Made by a program: the position numbers and the translations under genes. From the NCBI GenBank assembly GCA_002529455.1, contig NYMS01000006.1, positions 124,001 to 188,000 of the forward strand: a stretch of DNA of 64,000 nt, written 5' to 3'. The notes under the pieces were generated by a model that saw nothing but the letters and a program-made list of their open reading frames with translations, searched no databases and was not told the origin of the DNA. Within the stretch, counting starts at the first letter, position 1. Every line of letters begins with the position of its first letter. The stretch comes from Glycomyces fuscus. GTDB taxonomy: Bacteria; Actinomycetota; Actinomycetes; Streptosporangiales; Streptosporangiaceae. This document shows, one piece after another, positions 33,850 to 44,405 of this stretch.

Positions 33850-34488
33850 TCAGCCCGATCCGGAGGGCTCCCGGCCCAGCACGTCGCTGAGCCGCTCCAG
33901 GTCCTCCGCCGTGTCGATGTCCTCCGGACTGGCGATGTCGTCACAGGCCACGGCGGTGACCAGGTGGGAGTACGCGCGCAGGAACGGGCGCGCCCCCACG
34001 TCGTGCACGGCCATGGCGTAGGCGGTCGACCAGTGCTCGCGGCCCAGCAGCACGGGGTTGCGCTGGTTGCCGCGGTAGGTGGCCACCGCGGCGCGGGCGC
34101 CCTGCTCGTGCGCCTCCACCAGGCGGCGCACCGCCCCGGGGGTGACCAGGGGCTGGTCGGCCAGCGCGATCAGCACGGCGTCGGCCGTGTCGGGCAGGGC
34201 GTCGATCCCGGCGCGCACCGAGGACCCCATACCGGTCCGCCAGTCGGGGTTGTGCACCGTGTGGGCGCCGCGCACCGGGGTGTCGGCAGCGCCCAGCACC
34301 ACCATGACGGGGGCGCAGCCCCCCTCGGTCAGCGTGCGCACGCCGCGGTCGACCAGGCGTTCGCCGCCCACCTCGACCAGCGCCTTGGGACGCCCGAGTC
34401 TGCTCCCCGAACCCGCGGCCAACAGCAGGCCCGCCACCGGGCCCGTACGCGTCCGCTCGCCGTCCTGCACCTGCCCCCCAGTACCCAT
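33850..34488 (-). CDS. MocA/MobA-like nucleotidyltransferase
   Basis: A 212-residue NTP transferase with the signature LLLAAGSGSRLGRPKALVEV near 20-39 and the metal-binding LIALADQPLVTP near 105. Such proteins attach CMP or GMP to molybdopterin. Next to an XdhC homologue, the likely product is the cytosine-dinucleotide form of the cofactor for a xanthine-dehydrogenase-family enzyme. ATG at 34486-34488 was chosen; the longer reading adds an unconserved leader. No molybdenum hydroxylase gene is present in this window. Confidence 0.85.
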   Translation of the reverse strand: MGTGGQVQDGERTRTGPVAGLLLAAGSGSRLGRPKALVEVGGERLVDRGVRTLTEGGCAPVMVVLGAADTPVRGAHTVHNPDWRTGMGSSVRAGIDALPDTADAVLIALADQPLVTPGAVRRLVEAHEQGARAAVATYRGNQRNPVLLGREHWSTAYAMAVHDVGARPFLRAYSHLVTAVACDDIASPEDIDTAEDLERLSDVLGREPSGSG

Positions 34489-34613
34489 GACGTGATCATG
34501 CCACGCACGGGCGCGGAGGATGGGCCACCTGGCACAGCCCGTCCGGACCCGTCCCGTGACCGTCCCCGCGGACCCGCCGTGACCAGGCACTCCAGGGCCG
34601 GGCGGGTTTCGGT

Positions 34614-35774
34614 TCACTTCACACGGTGGCCGAATCCGGCCGGAACCAGGGGTTTACCCGGCGTGTCGTGGTGGATCCGGCCGCTGGTCTCGCGCAGGGC
34701 GCGTCCGCTGCCGCCCCACCGGGTCTGCACCAGCTCCGCGGCGATCGACACCGCCGTCTCCTCCGGGGTGCGCGCCCCCAGGTCCAGCCCGATCGGCGAG
34801 TGCAGGCGCTCCAGCTCCGCCTCACCCACCCCGGCCTCGCGCAACCGCTCCAGCCGGTCCTCGTGCGTGCGCCGGGACCCCATCGCGCCGATGTACCCGG
34901 CACGGGTGCGCAGGGCCGCCCGCAGCACCGGCACGTCGAACTTGGGGTCGTGGGTGAGCACGCAGACGGCCGTGCGCTCGTCGACCTCGTCGGCGATCTC
35001 GTCCAGGAACACGTGCGGCCACTTGACCACCACCTCCTCGGCGGTGGGGAAGCGCTTGGCCGTCGCGAACACCGGCCGGGCGTCGCACACCGTCACCCGG
35101 TAGCCCAGGTAGGTGCCCAGGTCGGCGACGGCCGCCGCGAAGTCGATCGCGCCGAACACCAGCATGCGGGGCGCGGGCGCGAAGGACTGCACGAACACCT
35201 CCAGCTCGTCACCGCGCCGCTGCCCGTCGGTGCCGTACCGCAGCAGGCCCGTGCTGCCCTGGGCGAGCATGCCGCGCACGTCGTCGTCCAGGGCGTCGGC
35301 CAGCCTGTCGCTGCCCAGGTCGCCCTCGGCGTGGCCGGGCCAGACCACGCGGCGCCGCCCCACCCGCTCCTGGTCGGAGGGGTCGGAGACGATGGTGGCC
35401 ACGGCGACCGGCTGGTGCTCGTCGATCGCGCCGATCACCGAGCCCAGCTGGGGGTAGGTGGACCGGTTGATCGGCTCGACGAACATGTGCAGCGTTCCGC
35501 CGCAGGTCAGGCCGACGCTGAAGGCGTCGTCGTCGCTGACCCCGTAGGTGCGGCGCACGGGCGTTCCCGTGCGGATGGCCTCCAGGGCCTCCTCGTAGAC
35601 CGCGCCCTCCACGCAGCCGCCGGACACGCTGCCGACGGCCTCCCCCGAGGCGCTGACCAGCATCGCCGCCCCGGCGTCGCGGGGCGCGCTCTTGTAGGTG
35701 TCGATCACGGTGGCCAGCGCGAACGTCTCGCCCGACGCGTACAGGTCGGACACGGCCGCTCGAATGTCGCGCAC
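34614..35774 (-). CDS. XdhC/CoxI-family molybdenum-enzyme maturation factor
   Basis: 386 residues. The N-terminal XdhC/CoxI domain has TVIDTYKSAPRDAGAAMLVS and GSVSGGCVEGAVYEEA (conserved Cys near residue 55). A C-terminal Rossmann domain contains MLVFGAIDFAAAVADLG near 205 and YIGAMGSRRTHEDRL near 305. XdhC binds molybdopterin cofactor, assists sulfuration and delivers it to xanthine-dehydrogenase-type enzymes. GTG at 35772-35774 has a GAAGAGG site. It lies upstream of the MocA-like gene on the same strand, forming a maturation pair. Confidence 0.9.
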   Translation of the reverse strand: MRDIRAAVSDLYASGETFALATVIDTYKSAPRDAGAAMLVSASGEAVGSVSGGCVEGAVYEEALEAIRTGTPVRRTYGVSDDDAFSVGLTCGGTLHMFVEPINRSTYPQLGSVIGAIDEHQPVAVATIVSDPSDQERVGRRRVVWPGHAEGDLGSDRLADALDDDVRGMLAQGSTGLLRYGTDGQRRGDELEVFVQSFAPAPRMLVFGAIDFAAAVADLGTYLGYRVTVCDARPVFATAKRFPTAEEVVVKWPHVFLDEIADEVDERTAVCVLTHDPKFDVPVLRAALRTRAGYIGAMGSRRTHEDRLERLREAGVGEAELERLHSPIGLDLGARTPEETAVSIAAELVQTRWGGSGRALRETSGRIHHDTPGKPLVPAGFGHRVK

Positions 35775-35885
35775 GCGGTACCTCTTCCACGTTCCGTCGG
35801 TGGCTCTCGGTACCAAACTATGTGCCCCGCACAACACCCGGGAGCCTCCGATCCTCAGGAATTCGGCGGCTCCCTCCGGAGGTTC

Positions 35886-36383
35886 CTACGAGCGGTCGGG
35901 CTCGCGGCCCTCGCCGCGCTCGTGCAGCAGCGCGCGGAACTCCTCCAGGCCGCGCCGGGCGGACTCGCCGTCGGCGCTCTGGATGGCCATCACCGCCAGG
36001 GTCGTGCCGTCGGACAGGTCCGCCGAGGGCCAGGGCTCCCCCTCGGGCATCCGGACGTCCACGACCTCCGCCCAGGACAGCACGTGGGTGCGGATGCTGT
36101 TGACCACCGTCACGCCCTCCTCGGCGGCCACCAGCCGCGGCCGGGCGAGCAGGTGCAGGGCGGCCGCGACGGCCAGGCCCAGGCCCACCAGCAGGACCCG
36201 GTCCACGACCCCCCAGCCCTCCGGCAGGACCGCGGCCAGAACGGCCAGGGTCGCCACGATCAGCAGGGCCAGGCCGTAGGCGACCCACCGCACCGACCTG
36301 GGCCGCCACGTCCTGGGCAGCGCCGGCTGCCTCGACGCCTCGTCGTCCACGGGCTGTTCCCTCGTCCGCACCAACCGCTCCAC
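35886..36383 (-). CDS. PH-domain membrane protein
   Basis: 165 residues. Two adjacent transmembrane helices (about 33-53 and 62-80) are followed by a bacterial PH-like domain with VVAAEEGVTVVNSIRTHVLSW-type beta strands and a Glu/Arg-rich tail. This actinobacterial family frequently lies next to riboflavin genes, as here, 157 bases after ribH. The role is unknown; membrane tethering is likely. Confidence 0.82.
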   Translation of the reverse strand: MERLVRTREQPVDDEASRQPALPRTWRPRSVRWVAYGLALLIVATLAVLAAVLPEGWGVVDRVLLVGLGLAVAAALHLLARPRLVAAEEGVTVVNSIRTHVLSWAEVVDVRMPEGEPWPSADLSDGTTLAVMAIQSADGESARRGLEEFRALLHERGEGREPDRS

Positions 36384-36445
36384 TTCTCAACCCTGTTCCC
36401 ACGACTCCGCGACCCCTACCACCGGGTCGACGCGGACCGTCCCGG

Positions 36446-36469
36446 GACCGGCCGCCCCAACGGCCGGTC
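36446..36469 (-). terminator. Hairpin after ribH
   Basis: A 9-bp perfect stem, GACCGGCCG (36446-36454) with 36461-36469, loop CCCCAA, about 70 bases beyond the ribH stop. It could end the rib transcript before the PH-domain gene. Confidence 0.5.
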
Positions 36470-36540
36470 ACCGCTCCGCGGGGGCGCCTCCGGCCGCCCG
36501 CCCCTCGGGGCGGACCGCCGCGAACGCCGCCGGAGCCGGG

Positions 36541-37014
36541 TCAGCGGCGCATCCCGCGCAGGACCGCCGCCGTGTCCAGGGCGGCCAGCGCGGCCTCGGC
36601 GCCCTTGTCCTCGGCGCTCCCCGGCAGTCCGGCGCGGTCACGCGCCTGTTCCAGGGTGTCACAGGTGAGCACGCCGTTGCCCACGGGGGTGGAGTGGCGC
36701 AGGGCCACCTCGGTCAGGCCGTGGGTGACCGACTGGCACACGTACTCGAAGTGCGGGGTGCCGCCGCGGATGACCGCGCCCAGGGCGATCACGGCGTCGT
36801 GCTTGCGGGCCAGCTCCTGGGCGACCACGGGGATCTCGACCGCCCCGGCCACCTCCACCACGACGGGCTCCGCCGCGCCCGAGGCCCTCACCGCGTCCAG
36901 GGCTCTGGTGAGCATCGGCTGGACGACGTCCGCGTTCCAGCGGGTCACGACGATGCCCACCGACATCCCGGAGGCGTCGACACCGCCGCGGTCGGGGCGT
37001 CCTTCACCACTCAT
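36541..37014 (-). CDS. ribH: 6,7-dimethyl-8-ribityllumazine synthase
   Basis: Condenses 3,4-dihydroxy-2-butanone 4-phosphate with the ribitylaminouracil to make lumazine; forms icosahedral or pentameric shells. The 157-residue protein has [10 protein letters not shown] near 20, [15 protein letters not shown] near 53, and [12 protein letters not shown] with the catalytic His near 82. The signature [16 protein letters not shown] is near 109. ATG at 37012-37014. It is last of the ribE-ribBA-ribH operon, 123 bases after ribBA. Confidence 0.96.
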   Translation of the reverse strand: MSGEGRPDRGGVDASGMSVGIVVTRWNADVVQPMLTRALDAVRASGAAEPVVVEVAGAVEIPVVAQELARKHDAVIALGAVIRGGTPHFEYVCQSVTHGLTEVALRHSTPVGNGVLTCDTLEQARDRAGLPGSAEDKGAEAALAALDTAAVLRGMRR

Positions 37015-37137
37015 GGGTTCCTGCTTTCTGTCCGAACGGATGGTGCGGGGCTTTCCGGCCACAGCTCCCCGGAGGGAGGAGCGGACCCGGGAGCCCCGTG
37101 CGCGGGGCCTTCGGCGGCCGGACGCGCGGGGCCGGGA

Positions 37138-38427
<1,290 letters not shown>

Positions 38428-38519
38428 GGCCGCTCCCTGGGATGCGTCGTGGATGTGGGTGGTGTGGCGGGTGGCGGCCCGACCGCGCGGGTGCGCCCCC
38501 TGGTGCCGTGCGCCGGCGC

Positions 38520-39152
38520 TCACTCCCTCGGGCGGACCGCTGCCACGGCGGTGATCCGCTCGACGTACTTGGCGATGACGTCCACCTCGATGTTCACGGT
38601 GGCGCCGGTGGCCAGGCCGCCCAGGGTGGTCGCCCCCAGGGTCTCGGGAATGAGGCTGACCTCGAAGAACTCCTGCTCGGCGCCGGGCTCGCTGACCGCG
38701 GAGACGGTGAGGCTCGTGCCGTCGACGGTGATCGAGCCCTTCTCGACCACGTAGGGCGAGAGGTCGGCGGGCAGCCCGAAGCGCAGAACGTCCCAGTTGT
38801 CGCCGGGATTCCGGGAGACCAGGGCGGTGGTGCCGTCGACGTGGCCCTGGACGATGTGGCCGCCCAGGCGGCCGTCGGCGCGGGCGGCGCGTTCGAGGTT
38901 GACGGGCGACCCCGGGCCCAGGCCGCCGAGGTTGGAGCGGTCCAGGGACTCCTTCATGACGTCGGCGGTGAAGGTGCCCTCGCCCCGGCCGACGACGGTC
39001 AGGCACACGCCGTTGACCGCGATGGAGTCCCCCCGCCCGGCGTCCGAGCTGACCAGGGGGCCGCGCACGGTGAGCAGCGCGGCCTCGCCCGTGGTGCCCG
39101 CGGCTTCGATGGAGACGACCTCGCCGAGCTCCTCGACGATTCCGGTGAACAC
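38520..39152 (-). CDS. ribE: Riboflavin synthase alpha chain
   Basis: Dismutates two lumazines to riboflavin. The 210-residue protein has two lumazine-binding barrel repeats: [11 protein letters not shown] at the start with [12 protein letters not shown] near 45, and then [11 protein letters not shown] near 100 with [13 protein letters not shown] near 137. The GTG at 39150-39152 was chosen because the MFTGIVEE-type opening is invariant; the AAGGG just upstream fits. It is the first gene of the operon, behind the FMN riboswitch. ribD is not in this window. Confidence 0.96.
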   Translation of the reverse strand: MFTGIVEELGEVVSIEAAGTTGEAALLTVRGPLVSSDAGRGDSIAVNGVCLTVVGRGEGTFTADVMKESLDRSNLGGLGPGSPVNLERAARADGRLGGHIVQGHVDGTTALVSRNPGDNWDVLRFGLPADLSPYVVEKGSITVDGTSLTVSAVSEPGAEQEFFEVSLIPETLGATTLGGLATGATVNIEVDVIAKYVERITAVAAVRPRE

Positions 39153-39274
39153 GCCCTTGCCTTCCCTTCGCCTGGCGGCTCCGGGGTGGGGGGACGCGTG
39201 GAAAAGGGTCCACGAACAGGACGGCACCGGGGCCGCGCGTCAGCGGACGCGGGCGGCGAGGGGCCGTCCCGACA

Positions 39275-39402
39275 CGTACTGCCTCCCATCCGGACTTTCA
39301 CCGTCGGTACCGGAATTCCACCGGTTCAACCGACCGATGGACTCGGCCGGGTCGCGGACTGTCACCGCCGGTTCGGAATTACACCGACCCCGGAGCACGT
39401 GT
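39275..39402 (-). promoter_or_regulatory. FMN riboswitch (RFN element)
   Basis: On the minus strand the aptamer core is clear: GGGGTCGGTGTAATTCCGAA, ACCGGCGGTGACAGTCCGCG, GGTGGAATTCCGGTACC, and GACGGTGAAAGTCCGGATGG. These are the conserved RFN segments in the right order. It ends about 120 bases before ribE. FMN binding should reduce expression of ribE-ribBA-ribH. Confidence 0.96.
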
Positions 39403-39555
39403 TGAACTTGCTGGTAGGGATCCTAACCCCTCGTCAACGGGGCGCCTAGCCGGTGTGACGCGAATCATCCGCCCCCGCCGCCGCCCGGGGAGCGGACGGA
39501 CGCACGGAGCGGGGCCCCGGGCGGGCGTGTCGCCGCGCCGACGCGTCCTGCCCGC
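39403..39555. other. PAP2-rib spacer
   Basis: No gene. On the minus strand TTGACG lies at 39432-39437, but a well-spaced -10 box is not evident; the rib promoter must lie in about this interval. Confidence 0.4.
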
Positions 39556-40617
39556 TCAGGGGGTTTCGGCCGGGGTCCCGGCCCGGGTCGCCAGACCGCT
39601 GCGGACGAAGACCTCGGGGGCCAGGAAGGAGGCCCAGAAGGTGATCGCGCCGTAGGCGGCGAAGGACACGGCGGCGTCGGCGAGCCCGGTCAGGCCGCCG
39701 AGGAGCAGGCCCACGACCACCTGCACCAGCACGATCACCGAGACGCCGAGGACGAAGCGGGCGGCCCGGGAGGTCAGGGTGCCCGCGGCGCTGTACCAGC
39801 CGCGCCGGGCGAGCAGGGTGAAGCCCACGAGTCCGCCGAGCAGGGACCCGGCCACGGTGTACAGGCCGGTGAGGGTCTCGGCGGCCGGATCGGCGGGGGT
39901 GGCGCCGATCCACTCCTCGGGGACCGTCCAGTCCCCGCGCACCAGCAGCTGCCACAGGGTGGCGGCCAGGCAGGGCAGCAGGGCGGCGGCGAGGGCGTAG
40001 CCCGCCCAGCGGGCGGTGTCCAGGCCCAGCCACCACGCGGTGAGGCGCTCCTCCCAGCGCAGGACGGCCCACAGCAGGGCGGCTCCCAGCAGCAGCCCGG
40101 CCACGACGTCGCTGATGAAGTGCGCGCCCAGGTAGACCCGCGAGAGCGAGACGAGCGCGATGACGGCGACCGCCGCCCACAGCGCGGCGCGGCGTCCGGA
40201 CCTGGCACCGAGGTAGCCCCAGGTGACGGTGGCGCCCTGGGTGTGCCCGGAGGGGATCCCGAAGCTGTCGGAGCTCGTGTGGGCCGTGACGCGGGCGTCG
40301 AACCAGGAGGGCCGGGCCCCGTAGAGCACGGACTTGAACAGGTGGTTGACCACGCCGGAGGAGGCCACCACGACGAACAGGCGCGCCCCCAGGCCGGGGT
40401 TGACGCACCAGAAGACCAGGGTGAGGGCGAGGATGACCAGCGTGTGGGAGCCCAGGTGGGTGAGCAGCCCCAGCGGGTGGGCGAGCCAGTCCCCCAGGCC
40501 CTGGAGCCAGCGGATGGGGACGGTCTCCGCCTCCCACAGCGCGTCCATGGCCACGTACTCGGCGGTCCAAGCGTTCAACGCGTACTCCCACGGGTCCGCG
40601 CCTGGCAACGCGCTCAC
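39556..40617 (-). CDS. PAP2-family membrane phosphatase
   Basis: 353 residues with about eight transmembrane helices. The three acid-phosphatase motifs are present: KSVLYGARP (KX6RP, near 94-102), PSGH near 121, and SRVYLGAHFISD (SRX5H, near 157). Such enzymes remove phosphate from lipid pyrophosphates, for example undecaprenyl pyrophosphate, or phosphatidate. It sits between rpe and the rib operon without functional link. Exact substrate unresolved. Confidence 0.9.
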   Translation of the reverse strand: MSALPGADPWEYALNAWTAEYVAMDALWEAETVPIRWLQGLGDWLAHPLGLLTHLGSHTLVILALTLVFWCVNPGLGARLFVVVASSGVVNHLFKSVLYGARPSWFDARVTAHTSSDSFGIPSGHTQGATVTWGYLGARSGRRAALWAAVAVIALVSLSRVYLGAHFISDVVAGLLLGAALLWAVLRWEERLTAWWLGLDTARWAGYALAAALLPCLAATLWQLLVRGDWTVPEEWIGATPADPAAETLTGLYTVAGSLLGGLVGFTLLARRGWYSAAGTLTSRAARFVLGVSVIVLVQVVVGLLLGGLTGLADAAVSFAAYGAITFWASFLAPEVFVRSGLATRAGTPAETP

Positions 40618-40785
40618 GCCGCGCCGCTCCCCCGCACGCGCCAGGGCGGAGGGGAAGACGGAGCCGCGACCAAGCGAAATTCACGACTACGGGTCGCACA
40701 GCATAGGCGGAGAGGCCGGACGGGGCCAGCGGAGTGCGCGGCCGTGTCGCGATCGTTGCGCAGACGGAGGTTCGGTGACGGAGGG

Positions 40786-41457
40786 TCAGTGCCTCCCGGA
40801 GGCCTCCGCGGCGAGGGCGCGCAGGGACTCCACGGCCTTGGCCGGGTCCTGGGCCCCGTAGACGGCCGAACCGGCGACGAAGACGTCGGCCCCGGCCTCG
40901 GCGGCCCGCTCGATGGTCTCCTCGCTGACGCCGCCGTCGACCTGGAGCCAGACGGAGGCCTCGCGGCTGTCGAGGATCTCGCGGGCGCGGCGGATCTTGG
41001 GCAGGACCATGTCGAGGAACTTCTGCCCGCCGAAGCCGGGCTCGACGGTCATGAGCAGGAGCATGTCCATCTCGCCGACGAGGTCGGCGTAGGGCTCGAC
41101 GGCCTCGGCGGGGTTGAGGGCCAGGCCCGCGCGGGCGCCGAGGCGGCGGATCTCGCGCAGTGTGCGCACGGGGGCGCCGGCGGCCTTGGCGTGGATGGTG
41201 ACGCTGCCCGCCCCCGCCTCGGCGTAGGCCGGGGCCCAGCGGTCGGGCTCCTCGATCATCAGGTGGCAGTCCAAGGGGGTGTCGGTCGCCTTGAGCAGGG
41301 ACTCCACGATGGGCAGGCCGAGCGTCAGGTTCGGGACGAAGTGGTTGTCCATCACGTCGACGTGGAGCCAGTCGGCGGACGGGGACACGGCGGCCGCTTC
41401 GTCGGCGAGGTGCGCGAAGTCGGCACTCAGGATGCTGGGTGAGATCTGGATGGCCAC
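40786..41457 (-). CDS. rpe: Ribulose-phosphate 3-epimerase
   Basis: TIM-barrel enzyme of the pentose phosphate pathway, 223 residues. [16 protein letters not shown] at the start, [12 protein letters not shown] near 33-44 (metal ligands), [21 protein letters not shown] near 140, and [16 protein letters not shown] near 173 are all conserved. GTG at 41455-41457 was chosen because the conserved barrel begins at once. Confidence 0.97.
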   Translation of the reverse strand: MAIQISPSILSADFAHLADEAAAVSPSADWLHVDVMDNHFVPNLTLGLPIVESLLKATDTPLDCHLMIEEPDRWAPAYAEAGAGSVTIHAKAAGAPVRTLREIRRLGARAGLALNPAEAVEPYADLVGEMDMLLLMTVEPGFGGQKFLDMVLPKIRRAREILDSREASVWLQVDGGVSEETIERAAEAGADVFVAGSAVYGAQDPAKAVESLRALAAEASGRH

Positions 41458-41820
41458 GCGTGCAGTGTAGTCACGGGATGCGGGGGCCGGTGGCCGGGGT
41501 GCGGGGCCCGGAACTGCGGGGACGTGGGAATCCGGTTCCTCTCCCCTTGTGCACGGGGGTGGTCTCACAGCGGACCTTTACGACGTAGATCACAAATCAC
41601 CCTTTTCGGACACCGCCACAGGCGGGGAGGAGCGGGAGAGGCCGCCCGTGCGCGCCGGGGCCGGCCGCAGGGCGAAGGACCGTGGGCGGGGAGGCCGCCG
41701 TTGCCCGCGCCCGCCGCGGCACACGGGCTCCGCGGAGGGCGGCGCCGGGCACGGCCCCGGTGGCCTGGGAACGCCCCGGCCCCTCGGCCCGGTCCGGCGC
41801 CCGGGCGCCGCGCGGACGGC
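41458..41820. other. rsmB-rpe intergenic region
   Basis: 363 bases without a credible gene. It includes a locally AT-richer stretch at about 41575-41620 that probably carries the rpe promoter on the minus strand, and a perfect 16-base palindrome near 41798-41813. I cannot assign a promoter confidently. Confidence 0.5.
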
Positions 41821-43290
41821 TCAGGACCGCTCGGACCTGCGCAGCAGCGCCAGGAACATCGCGTCGGTCCCGTGCACGTGCGGCCAGAACTGGACGTACC
41901 TTCCCTCCTCGCCGGCCGCGAGGTCGGGCACCCCGTCCAGGTAGTCGGCGGCGCGCAGCAGCGTGAGGTCGTCGCGCTCGGAGAGGACCCGGCGGACGAT
42001 CCCGTCGGTCTCGTCCAGGTGCGGCGAGCAGGTGACGTAGGCGACCACCCCGCCGGGGCGCACCGCCTCGACCGCGCTCACCAGCAGGTCGTGCTGGAGC
42101 GGCGCCAGCTCGGCGGCCGACCGCTCGGTGCGCCGCCAGCGCGACTCCGGGCGCCGGCGCAGCGCGCCCAGCCCCGTGCACGGCGCGTCCACCAGCACCC
42201 GGTCGAAGGCCCCCGGCTTCCAGGCGGGCCTGGTCCCGTCGGCGACCACGACCCGGCCCGCGTCACGCGGGGAGCGGCGCACCGCCCCGGCCACCAGCCC
42301 GGCCCGGGCGGGCTGCACCTCGGCGGCCAGCAGGCGGGCCTCGCGCTGCCCGGCCAGGGAGGCCAGCAGACCGGCCTTGCCGCCGGGTCCCGCGCACATG
42401 TCGAGCCAGCGCGCGTCGTCGCCGTGGGCGTCCACCCTGGTCAGGGCGAGGGCGACCAGCTGGCTGGCCTCGTCCTGCACCGCGGCCCGGTTCTGGTGCA
42501 CCTCGCGGATCGCCGCCGGGTCGCCCTCGGGCAGGTAGGCGGCGAACGGCGAGTAGCGCGCCTCCTCGGCACCGGCGGCCACCAGGTCGGCGACCGTGGC
42601 GCGGCCCGGCTTGGCCACGAGGGTCACGCGGGGGCGCTCGTTGTGCGCGGCGAGCAGGCGCTCGGTCGCGACCAGGCCGCCGGAGGACCGCTCCCCCAGC
42701 GCCCGGGCCAGTTCCTTGACCATCCAGCGCGGATGGCTGTGCACGACCGACAGGTACCCGCTGGGGTCGGTGGCGCGGTCGGGGGCGACCACGGCCGTCC
42801 AGGCGTCCAGGTCGCGGGCGGACACCCTGCGCAGGACGGCGTTGACGAACCGGCCCCGGTGGTGGCCCACGACCCGGCGCGCCAGGTCCACGGTCGCGCT
42901 GACCGCGGCGTGCGGCGGGATCTTGGTGGACAGCAGCTGGTGGGCTCCCAGGCGCAGCAGCGGCAGCGCCTCGGTGTCCACGGAGGCGAGCGTGCGGTCC
43001 ACGCAGGCCTCCAGGATGGCGTCGTAGGTGCCCTGGAGCCGCAGGGTCCCGTAGGTCAGCTCGGTGGCCAGGGCCGCGTCGCGGCCGCTGATACCGCGTT
43101 CGCCGAGCAGGGCGGGCAGCAGCAGGTTGGCGTAGGCGTCGCGCTGGCCGACCGCGCGCAGCACGTCGTAGGCGACGCGGCGGGCGGGGTCGCGGGGCCG
43201 GGACTGTCCGTCCCCGCCCCGGCCGCCGCCCTGCGCGGGCTTCCCGCCCCGACGGGGACGGCGGTACGGGGATCGGGACTGCTCGCTCAA
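41821..43290 (-). CDS. rsmB: 16S rRNA (cytosine-967-C5)-methyltransferase RsmB/Sun
   Basis: About 489 residues. A basic, Gly/Arg-rich leader (about 1-35) is followed by a NusB-like RNA-binding domain (VAYDVLRAVGQRDAYANLLLP) and a Rossmann methyltransferase domain. That domain has MCAGPGGKAGLLASL near 300 and the catalytic Cys in DAPCTGLGALRRRPE near 370, with the second Cys in VTCSPHLDETDG near 418. The start is uncertain; TTG at 43288-43290 has a GAGG upstream, and in-frame TTG codons at 43305-43308 are alternatives. It follows fmt by about 70 bases and is probably co-transcribed. Confidence 0.92.
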   Translation of the reverse strand: MSEQSRSPYRRPRRGGKPAQGGGRGGDGQSRPRDPARRVAYDVLRAVGQRDAYANLLLPALLGERGISGRDAALATELTYGTLRLQGTYDAILEACVDRTLASVDTEALPLLRLGAHQLLSTKIPPHAAVSATVDLARRVVGHHRGRFVNAVLRRVSARDLDAWTAVVAPDRATDPSGYLSVVHSHPRWMVKELARALGERSSGGLVATERLLAAHNERPRVTLVAKPGRATVADLVAAGAEEARYSPFAAYLPEGDPAAIREVHQNRAAVQDEASQLVALALTRVDAHGDDARWLDMCAGPGGKAGLLASLAGQREARLLAAEVQPARAGLVAGAVRRSPRDAGRVVVADGTRPAWKPGAFDRVLVDAPCTGLGALRRRPESRWRRTERSAAELAPLQHDLLVSAVEAVRPGGVVAYVTCSPHLDETDGIVRRVLSERDDLTLLRAADYLDGVPDLAAGEEGRYVQFWPHVHGTDAMFLALLRRSERS

Positions 43291-43358
43291 CGTGTGCTGC
43301 CTCAACAAACCGGGGACGGGACAGGCGGGCTCACCCGCCAGGTCGAGACTACGGCAGC

Positions 43359-44294
43359 TCAGCGCCCCAGGCGGTCCTCGTCGCCGGGACGCACGCCGCG
43401 CGCCCAGTCGACCGCGGCCATGGCGCGCTTGCCCTGCGGCTGCACCTCGCCCAGGACGACGGGGTGGGTGGCGGTCCCGACCAGGACCCGCCTCTTGTCG
43501 GCGTGCAGCTGGCCGGGGTCGAGCGCGGGCGTGTCGGCGTCGGTGAGGGGGGTGACCGGCCCCACCTTGAGGCGTCCGCCGCGGAAGGTGGTCCAGGCGC
43601 CGGGGGCGGGGGTGCAGGCGCGGGCCGTGCGGTCCACCCGCAGGGCGGGGGCGGTGAAGTCGAGCTCGGCGTCCTCGGGGGTGAGCTTGGCGGCGTAGGA
43701 GACGCCGTCGGCGGGCTGCTCGACCGGGCTGAGCCGGCCGGCGGCGATGCCGTCGAGGGTGCGCACGAGGAGTTCGGCGCCGGAGACGGAGAGCCGGTCC
43801 AGGAGTTCACCGCTGGTGTCGGTGGGGCGCACGGTCTCGGTGAGGGTGCCGTAGACCGGCCCGGCGTCGAGCTCCTTGACGATCTGGAAGGTGGACGCGC
43901 CGGTGACGTCGTCGCCGTGCAGGACCGCGTGCTGGACGGGGGCGGCGCCGCGCCAGGCGGGCAGCAGGGAGAAGTGCAGGTTGACCCAGCCGTGGCGGGG
44001 GATGTCGAGCGCGGACTGGGGCAGCAGGGCGCCGTAGGCGACGACGGGGCAGCAGTCGGGGGCGATCCGCGCCAGGCGCTCCAGGAACTCGGGGTCGCCC
44101 GCCTTCGCGGGCTTGAGGACCTCGATGCCCTCGCTCTCGGCGAGTTCGCCGACCGGGCTGGCGGAGACCTTCCGGCCGCGCCCGGAGCGGGCGTCGGGAC
44201 GGGTGACCACGGCGGCGACCTCGTGGCCGGAGTCGATCAGCGCGCGCAGGGACGGCACCGCCACCTGCGGTGTTCCGGCAAAGACAAGCTTCAA
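43359..44294 (-). CDS. fmt: Methionyl-tRNA formyltransferase
   Basis: Formylates initiator Met-tRNA using 10-formyl-THF, 311 residues. [18 protein letters not shown] at the start, [13 protein letters not shown] near 80, and the catalytic [17 protein letters not shown] near 105-121 are present, and the C-terminal tRNA-binding domain has TFRGGRLKV near 240. ATG at 44292-44294. It is divergent from priA across 111 bases. The def gene, often adjacent, is absent. Confidence 0.97.
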   Translation of the reverse strand: MKLVFAGTPQVAVPSLRALIDSGHEVAAVVTRPDARSGRGRKVSASPVGELAESEGIEVLKPAKAGDPEFLERLARIAPDCCPVVAYGALLPQSALDIPRHGWVNLHFSLLPAWRGAAPVQHAVLHGDDVTGASTFQIVKELDAGPVYGTLTETVRPTDTSGELLDRLSVSGAELLVRTLDGIAAGRLSPVEQPADGVSYAAKLTPEDAELDFTAPALRVDRTARACTPAPGAWTTFRGGRLKVGPVTPLTDADTPALDPGQLHADKRRVLVGTATHPVVLGEVQPQGKRAMAAVDWARGVRPGDEDRLGR

Positions 44295-44405
44295 CGTGGG
44301 TTCTCCTCCACCGAGGTCTGTCGGGTTCCCAGTTCTACCAGTGGCACCGGGCGGCGCCGCCCGGTGCGCGGGGCCGTGTCACCGGGTTCTGGTAGACAGA
44401 GGGGG

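Noticed and set aside
39425..39437. TTGACG with TAGGAT as the rib promoter
   Set aside because: The two elements are only about six bases apart, too close for a sigma-70-type promoter.
41575..41620. CRP-like TGTGA half-site upstream of rpe
   Set aside because: Only one half matches; the partner half differs at most positions, so it is not supported.
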